A stretch of DNA of 25,870 nt, from positions 1 through 25,870 of the forward strand of contig CABSAN010000031.1 of NCBI GenBank assembly GCA_902475785.1, in the 5' to 3' direction. The notes beneath the pieces are model-generated. The model saw only the letters and a program-made list of their open reading frames with translations. It was not told the origin of the DNA and searched no databases. Numbering within the stretch: position 1 is the first letter of the stretch; every line of letters begins with the position of its first letter. Of this stretch, positions 21,627 to 25,870 are shown in pieces. A program made the translations under genes and the position numbers. Origin of the DNA: an uncultured Collinsella sp. (GTDB taxonomy: Bacteria; Actinomycetota; Coriobacteriia; Coriobacteriales; Coriobacteriaceae).

Positions 21627-21876
21627 GCGGAAACTGCATCCCGGAATTTGGCTTCAGAGCGGGATGCGCTTTCCGCTTTGAGCCTGTTTGGGAAAGTGTG
21701 GACCGGAATCCGGCGTCAGAATGGGACGCGCTTTCCTTTTGCGGCCCTTGGCGGAAACTGCGTCCCAGATCCCGCGCTCAGAACGGGATACATTTTCCGG
21801 TTGAGGCCTCGAACGGAAAGCGCATCCCAGTCTCTTGCGAAAAAACGGGGCGCGCTTTTCGGCCGCCTACTTCCGG
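21627..21876. repeat. Four tandem ~62-bp imperfect palindromic units
   Basis: Units start at about 21627, 21690, 21751 and 21814. Each begins with GGAAA followed by a GCATCCC-like arm, has a spacer of about 14-18 bases often containing TCAGA, and ends with a GGGATGCG-like arm and TTTCC. The first unit pairs 13 of 15 arm bases. Units diverge from each other, so the array is old or under only structural constraint. Open reading frames crossing it are not credible genes. Confidence 0.65.
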
Positions 21877-21982
21877 CGCACGTGCGCATCTCGGCGCGCT
21901 ATCTCGGGCCCGCCCGCCCGGACATTCCTCCCACTTTTGCGCCACTTTGTAGACCGTTCGGTCGCCTGTCCGCACGCGCGGG

Positions 21983-21988
21983 TATACT
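21983..21988 (+). promoter_or_regulatory. Candidate -10 box for the GH5-like gene
   Basis: TATACT lies 66 bases before ATG 22054. No -35 with normal spacing is seen, so the call is weak. Confidence 0.35.
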
Positions 21989-22053
21989 CAAAACGATACT
22001 TTTCCTATGCAATACGATGCAGGTTCGGCCTGCGCGATTCGAAGGGGGCCGTG

Positions 22054-23115
22054 ATGGAGAGGATTCTCGGCGTTAATCTCTCTGGCTGGTTTATTCCCGA
22101 GCCCTGGGTGACCCCGTCGCTCTATGCAGCGACCGGAGCATCCAATGCAGCCGAGCTGCAGGAGGCCATGGGCACCGCTGCCTATAACGAGCGCATGCGT
22201 CGCCATTACGAGACGTTTGTGAGTGAGGACGATTTTCGTCGTATGGCGCAGATCGGTCTCAACGCCGTGCGCCTGCCGGTGCCGTGGTATGCCTTTGGCT
22301 CGCAGGAGTCCGACGCTTCCTACATCTCGGTCGTCGATTATATCGACCGTGCTATTGAGTGGGCCGCCAAGTACAACATCCGCGTGCTGCTCGATTTGGC
22401 GACTGTACCCGGCGGTCAGGGCGATTCCAACGATTCGCCCACGACGCCGGAAGTCGTCGCTGAGTGGCATTCGTCCACCAATGGCCGTCACGTTGCGCTC
22501 GATGTGCTCGAGCGCCTGGCCGATCGCTATGGTGAGGCCGAGAGCCTGCTGGGCATCGAGCTGTTGGATACGCCGCAGATGAGCGTACGCAAGAGCCTCT
22601 TTACCATGACGGATGGCATTCCGGCGCACTACCTGCGCAACTTCTATCGTGACGCGTACGAGCTCGTTCGTTCGCATATGCCCGAGGACAAGATCGTCGT
22701 CTTTTCCTCTTCGGGACACCCTGGCGAGTGGAAGCACTTTATGCGCGGCGCCAAGTACAAGAACGTTTACATGGACCTTCATCTGTACCATTATCGCGAC
22801 GAGTATGCGCTCGACATCACGAGCCCCCGCGGGCTGACGACGGCGATTTCGCGCAACAAGCGTGAGCTCAAAGAGGCGGTCGCAACTGGGTTCCCCGTTT
22901 TGGTGGGCGAATGGTCGGGCGCGGCGATCTTCGCCAACTCGTCGGTTACGCCCGAGGGTCGCAATGCCTACGAGCGCGTGTTTATCGCCAACCAGCTGGC
23001 ATCGTTTGCGCCGGCGGCTGGCTGGTTCTTCCAAACGTGGAAGACCGAGAAGCGTATTGCAGCATGGGACGCCCGCGCGGCACTCGGCACGCTCGAGCGC
23101 GGCATGATTGAATAG
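22054..23115 (+). CDS. Glycoside hydrolase family 5-like protein lacking the usual acid/base residue
   Basis: The 353-residue product resembles exo-beta-1,3-glucanase-type GH5 proteins along its length: GVNLSGWFIPEPWVTPSLY at the start, NAVRLPVPWYAF, HLYHY, VGEWSGA (nucleophile Glu286) and GWFFQTWKTE near the end. However, the segment that is normally GIELLNEP reads GIELLDTP (167-174), with Thr173 where the catalytic acid/base Glu should be, and DLHG reads DLAT (114-117). The protein may be a binding protein, use another acid, or act on an activated substrate. There is no signal peptide, so it is cytoplasmic. ATG 22054 has GAAGGGGG five bases upstream; GTG 22051 is less likely. rsmI follows after six bases, so the two are probably co-transcribed. 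Confidence 0.75.
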   Translation: MERILGVNLSGWFIPEPWVTPSLYAATGASNAAELQEAMGTAAYNERMRRHYETFVSEDDFRRMAQIGLNAVRLPVPWYAFGSQESDASYISVVDYIDRAIEWAAKYNIRVLLDLATVPGGQGDSNDSPTTPEVVAEWHSSTNGRHVALDVLERLADRYGEAESLLGIELLDTPQMSVRKSLFTMTDGIPAHYLRNFYRDAYELVRSHMPEDKIVVFSSSGHPGEWKHFMRGAKYKNVYMDLHLYHYRDEYALDITSPRGLTTAISRNKRELKEAVATGFPVLVGEWSGAAIFANSSVTPEGRNAYERVFIANQLASFAPAAGWFFQTWKTEKRIAAWDARAALGTLERGMIE

Positions 23116-23121
23116 GTTGAT

Positions 23122-24000
23122 ATGACGCAAAACAGCGCCCGCACGGGCAAACTTTATGTGGTCGGTACGCCCATTGGCAATCTGGGCGACCTGTCCCCGC
23201 GCGTCGGCGAGGCCTTTGCCGCCGCCGATGCCATCTGCTGCGAAGATACGCGTGTGACCTCAAAGTTGCTGATGCACCTAGGCATATCCAAGCCGCTCGT
23301 TCGTTGCGACGAGAACGTGATCGCAAGTCGCGCAGCCGGCCTGGTCGACCGCCTGCTGGCGGGGGAGACCCTCGCCTTTGCCTCGGACGCCGGTATGCCG
23401 AGTGTGTCCGATCCCGGCCAGGCTTTGGTTGAGGCGGCGCGCGAGGCGGATGTGCCTGTCGAGGTTATTCCTGGCCCCTCTGCTTGCGTCACGGCGCTCG
23501 TATCGTCCGGTATTCCCTGCGAGCATTTCTTCTTCGAAGGCTTTTTGGGTCGCAAGCACGGCGACCGCGTGCGCCGACTGCAGCGCCTTGCCGTCGTCCC
23601 CGGCGCGCTCATCTTCTACGAGTCTCCACATCGCATCGTCGCGACGCTCGAGGCCGTGGCCGAGGTCTTTCCCCAGCGCGATGTCGCCGTCTGCCGCGAG
23701 CTCACCAAACTGCATGAGGAAGTCTTACGCGGATTCGCCGCCCAGCTAACCGAGGAGCTGCGTGCCCGTGGTGAGGTAAAGGGCGAGATCGCGCTGGTCA
23801 TCGCGCCGCCGAGTGAGGACGAGGAGGCCGGTATCGTGCCGGTTGGCGCCGCAGCGGTAGACCCCGACGAAGCCCTGCGCGAGGACATTCGCATCGCGCT
23901 CGAGGAGGGAGAGCCCGCCTCCGCGGTGGCAAAGCGCCTGTCACAGAAGTACTCGCGCCGCAAGCGCGATGTCTATGCCATGGTGCTCGATATGCAATAG
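23122..24000 (+). CDS. rsmI: 16S rRNA 2'-O-methyltransferase RsmI
   Basis: The 292-residue product methylates the ribose of C1402 in 16S rRNA using S-adenosylmethionine. It has the tetrapyrrole-methylase fold with the family signatures KLYVVGTPIGNLGDLS, CEDTRVTSKLL, FASDAGMPSVSDPG, VIPGPSA, FFFEGFLGRK and FYESPHRI. The C-terminal helical part has EGEPASAVAKRLSQKY, also normal. ATG 23122 follows the GH5-like gene by six bases, with only a weak ribosome site (AGG), so its translation may depend on that gene. metG follows after 69 bases, a neighbourhood common in actinobacteria and firmicutes. Confidence 0.96.
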   Translation: MTQNSARTGKLYVVGTPIGNLGDLSPRVGEAFAAADAICCEDTRVTSKLLMHLGISKPLVRCDENVIASRAAGLVDRLLAGETLAFASDAGMPSVSDPGQALVEAAREADVPVEVIPGPSACVTALVSSGIPCEHFFFEGFLGRKHGDRVRRLQRLAVVPGALIFYESPHRIVATLEAVAEVFPQRDVAVCRELTKLHEEVLRGFAAQLTEELRARGEVKGEIALVIAPPSEDEEAGIVPVGAAAVDPDEALREDIRIALEEGEPASAVAKRLSQKYSRRKRDVYAMVLDMQ

Positions 24001-24024
24001 ATGGAGGATATCCAGCCCTTGCGC

Positions 24025-24030
24025 TAGAAT
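24025..24030 (+). promoter_or_regulatory. Candidate -10 box for metG
   Basis: TAGAAT lies 40 bases before ATG 24070, without a clear -35. No T-box leader is visible in this short gap, so metG may also be read from the rsmI transcript. Confidence 0.3.
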
Positions 24031-24069
24031 CATCCCCTGTATGCAACGTTTTTCTGGAGGACAGACCCC

Positions 24070-25671
24070 ATGGATCAAAGCAAGCCTTCGTTCTTTATCA
24101 CGACGCCCATCTACTACGTCAACGCCGATCCGCATCTGGGCACGGCTTATTCCACCATCATCGCCGACGTCCAGGCTCGCTATCGTCGCTCCGCCGGCTA
24201 TAACGTCAAGTTCCTGACTGGCATGGACGAGCACGGCGAGAAGGTCGCCGAGGCTGCAGCCAAGCACAACATGACGCCGCAGGAGTGGACCGACAGCCAG
24301 GCTCCGCACTTCAAGGAGCTTTGGAGCAAGCTCGAGATCTCCAACGACGACTTCATCCGCACCACCGAGCCGCGCCAACATCATGCGGTGCAGTATCTGT
24401 GGGAGCGCATGAAGGAGTCCGGTTACCTGTATAAGGGCAGCTATGACGGCTGGTACTGCGTGCCCGACGAGACCTACTTTACCGATACGCAGGTCCAGAA
24501 GGGCGACGAAGAGTACGGCAGCGTCGGCCAGCACCTGTGCCCCGATTGCCACCGTCCGCTCGAGCGCGTGCAGGAGGAGTCCTACTTCTTTAAGCTCTCT
24601 GCGTTCCAGGACAAGCTGCTCAAGCTCTATGACGAGCACCCCGACTTTGTTGAGCCCGCGTTCCGCATGAACGAGGTGCGCAGCTTTGTCGAAGGCGGCC
24701 TCAACGACCTTTCCGTGAGCCGCACGAGCTTTGACTGGGGCATTCAGGTCCCGTTTGATGAGGGCCACGTGACCTACGTGTGGTTCGATGCGCTGCTCAA
24801 CTATATGACGGCTGTCGGCTACGGTGTCGACACCGACGAGGCGCGTGCCGAGCTGGCCTATCGCTGGCCCGCGCAGTTCCACATCGTGGGTAAGGACATC
24901 ATCCGCTTCCACTGCGTCATTTGGCCCGCCATGCTCATGGCCATCGGCGAGGCCCTGCCCGAGCACGTCTTTGCCCACGGCTTCCTGACCGTGCGCAATG
25001 CCGAGACCGGCAAGGCCGAGAAGATGTCCAAGAGCCGCGGCAATGCCATCGCTCCGCAGGACGTCATCGACATGCTGGGCGTCGAGGGCTATCGCTATTA
25101 CTTTATGACCGACGTGGTCCCCGGCACCGACGGTGCCATCAGTTTCGATCGCATGGAGCAGGTTTACAACGCCGACCTGGCCAACAGCTGGGGCAACCTT
25201 ATCTCGCGTTCGCTCAACATGAGCGGCAAGTACTTTGACGGTTGCGCGCCTGCAAAACCCGCGTCGTTTGATGCGTTCGACAACCCGCTGGCAAAGATTG
25301 CCGATGGCCTGGTCGAGCGCTACATGGCCAAGATGGACGTGCTCGATTACGGTGGAGCTAAGGACGAGGTCATGGAGCTCATCCATGCTGCCAACCACTA
25401 CATCGAGGACTCCGAGCCCTGGGCACTTGCCAAGGACGAGGCCAAGGCTGACGAGCTGGCATTTGTGATCTACAACCTGCTCGAGGCCATCCGCATCGCT
25501 GCCCACCTGCTGATGCCGCTCATGCCCCAGACTTCTGCCGAGGCTCTGCGTCGCCTGTCCTGCGAGGACGAGGCCGCAAGCGACGACCTCAAGGGCATTT
25601 GCGTTTGGGGCCTGCTTGCCGGCGGTCAGCCCGTCGAGAAGGGCGAGCCGCTGTTCCCGCGTTTGGGCTAA
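24070..25671 (+). CDS. metG: Methionyl-tRNA synthetase
   Basis: The 533-residue class I synthetase charges tRNA-Met. The HIGH-type motif is HLGT (22-25) and the KMSKS motif is at 318-322. LTGMDEHGEKV, the connective-peptide knuckle with CPDC (157-160), FDWGIQVP and YVWFDALLNYM are family features. Only one Cys-x-x-Cys pair is obvious, so it belongs to the reduced-zinc subgroup or lacks zinc. The C-terminal anticodon-binding helical domain is present. There is no extra EMAP/Trbp-like tRNA-binding domain, which agrees with the length. ATG 24070 has GGAGG nine bases upstream. A terminator follows 39 bases after the stop. Confidence 0.97.
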   Translation: MDQSKPSFFITTPIYYVNADPHLGTAYSTIIADVQARYRRSAGYNVKFLTGMDEHGEKVAEAAAKHNMTPQEWTDSQAPHFKELWSKLEISNDDFIRTTEPRQHHAVQYLWERMKESGYLYKGSYDGWYCVPDETYFTDTQVQKGDEEYGSVGQHLCPDCHRPLERVQEESYFFKLSAFQDKLLKLYDEHPDFVEPAFRMNEVRSFVEGGLNDLSVSRTSFDWGIQVPFDEGHVTYVWFDALLNYMTAVGYGVDTDEARAELAYRWPAQFHIVGKDIIRFHCVIWPAMLMAIGEALPEHVFAHGFLTVRNAETGKAEKMSKSRGNAIAPQDVIDMLGVEGYRYYFMTDVVPGTDGAISFDRMEQVYNADLANSWGNLISRSLNMSGKYFDGCAPAKPASFDAFDNPLAKIADGLVERYMAKMDVLDYGGAKDEVMELIHAANHYIEDSEPWALAKDEAKADELAFVIYNLLEAIRIAAHLLMPLMPQTSAEALRRLSCEDEAASDDLKGICVWGLLAGGQPVEKGEPLFPRLG

Positions 25672-25710
25672 GACGCCGCGCGCCATATCGGCAATTTGCT
25701 GTTTAGATGT

Positions 25711-25746
25711 AAGGGCATGGCCGCCACGGTCCATGCCCTTTTGTTT
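25711..25746 (+). terminator. Rho-independent terminator of metG
   Basis: AAGGGCATGG (25711-25720) pairs perfectly with CCATGCCCTT (25731-25740) around a 10-base loop, followed by TTGTTT. Confidence 0.9.
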
Positions 25747-25778
25747 CAAGACGCCGCCATCATGCTAAGGAGGCAACC

Positions 25779-25870
25779 ATGACAACTTCGCCTTTGGCAA
25801 ACCCCACGGCCACCAGGGAGCTGCTGGAGGAGTTTGGCCTTGCGACCAAGCATCGCCTGGGCCAGAACTT
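25779..25870 (+). CDS. rsmA: 16S rRNA dimethyladenosine transferase RsmA/KsgA (3' truncated)
   Basis: The first 30 codons are present before the window ends. The start ATG 25779 has TAAGGAGG five bases upstream. The visible part ends in LLEEFGLATKHRLGQN, the conserved N-terminus of RsmA (the 'KKxLGQNFL' region that begins the SAM-binding domain), here with KHRLGQN. RsmA dimethylates two adenines near the 3' end of 16S rRNA. The neighbourhood with metG and rsmI is common. The terminator between metG and this gene means it is transcribed from its own promoter or by read-through. Confidence 0.88.
   Translation, partial: MTTSPLANPTATRELLEEFGLATKHRLGQN

Noticed and set aside
21627..21876. CRISPR array
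   Set aside because: The units are ~62-bp diverged palindromes in direct tandem, without conserved short repeats separated by unique spacers, and no cas gene is nearby.
21391..22076. Open frames across the tRNA repeats and the palindrome array
   Set aside because: They run through a tRNA terminator copy and tandem palindromes and have no credible start or domain.
23941..25749. 602-codon minus-strand open frame opposite metG
   Set aside because: The sense strand is an intact methionyl-tRNA synthetase; the antisense frame has no recognisable domain.

Overview
The window looks like a chromosomal segment of a GC-rich Gram-positive actinobacterium, most likely class Coriobacteriia (Collinsella or a close relative). 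This rests on protein style, strong GC bias at third codon positions, Shine-Dalgarno sites of the GGAGG type, GTG/TTG starts, a Tad pilus locus with no outer-membrane secretin, and a tRNA whose CCA end is not encoded. The assignment is an inference; no database was searched.

Layout. (1) 1-2294: the end of an ECF-type Co2+/Ni2+ importer, cbiM (cut by the window edge), cbiQ and cbiO. (2) 2374-4292: a zinc-dependent phospholipase C-like protein, facing a DUF559-like nuclease-fold protein on the minus strand; their stop codons share one CTAG. (3) 4293-4713: a gene-free stretch with a 128-bp element bounded by 19-bp perfect inverted repeats, then the pyk terminator. (4) 4714-9298: pyruvate kinase (minus) and a Ca2+-type P-type ATPase (plus), divergent. 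The ATPase has a leader whose stem pairs with its own Shine-Dalgarno sequence. (5) 9525-10709: rsgA, the ribosome-assembly GTPase.

(6) 10962-20567: one compact Tad/Flp pilus operon of twelve genes: cpaB, cpaE/tadZ, cpaF/tadA, tadB, tadC, flp, an unknown membrane-anchored protein, a second flp-like pilin, tadE, a large TadG-like protein with cysteine clusters, a TadE/F-like pseudopilin and a DUF192 protein. Most junctions overlap by 1-40 bases, which suggests translational coupling. Four proteins share one predicted processing motif, A/Q-x-T-(T/V)-E, with Glu at +5. No prepilin peptidase is in the window. (7) 20626-21176: a toxin-first toxin-antitoxin pair behind a perfect 8+8 palindrome.

(8) 21251-21876: tRNA-Phe(GAA) with its own promoter and terminator. 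The tRNA 3' end plus terminator is repeated 186 bp downstream around a GC-rich, hairpin-filled insert, and four ~62-bp tandem palindromic units follow. (9) 22054-25870: a GH5-like glycosidase relative whose usual catalytic acid/base Glu reads as Thr, then rsmI, metG, a terminator and the first codons of rsmA.

The best candidates for something undescribed are the tRNA-Phe duplication with its structured insert and adjacent palindrome array, the Shine-Dalgarno-sequestering leader of the cation ATPase, the GH5 relative lacking its acid/base, and the unrecognised proteins inside the Tad operon.
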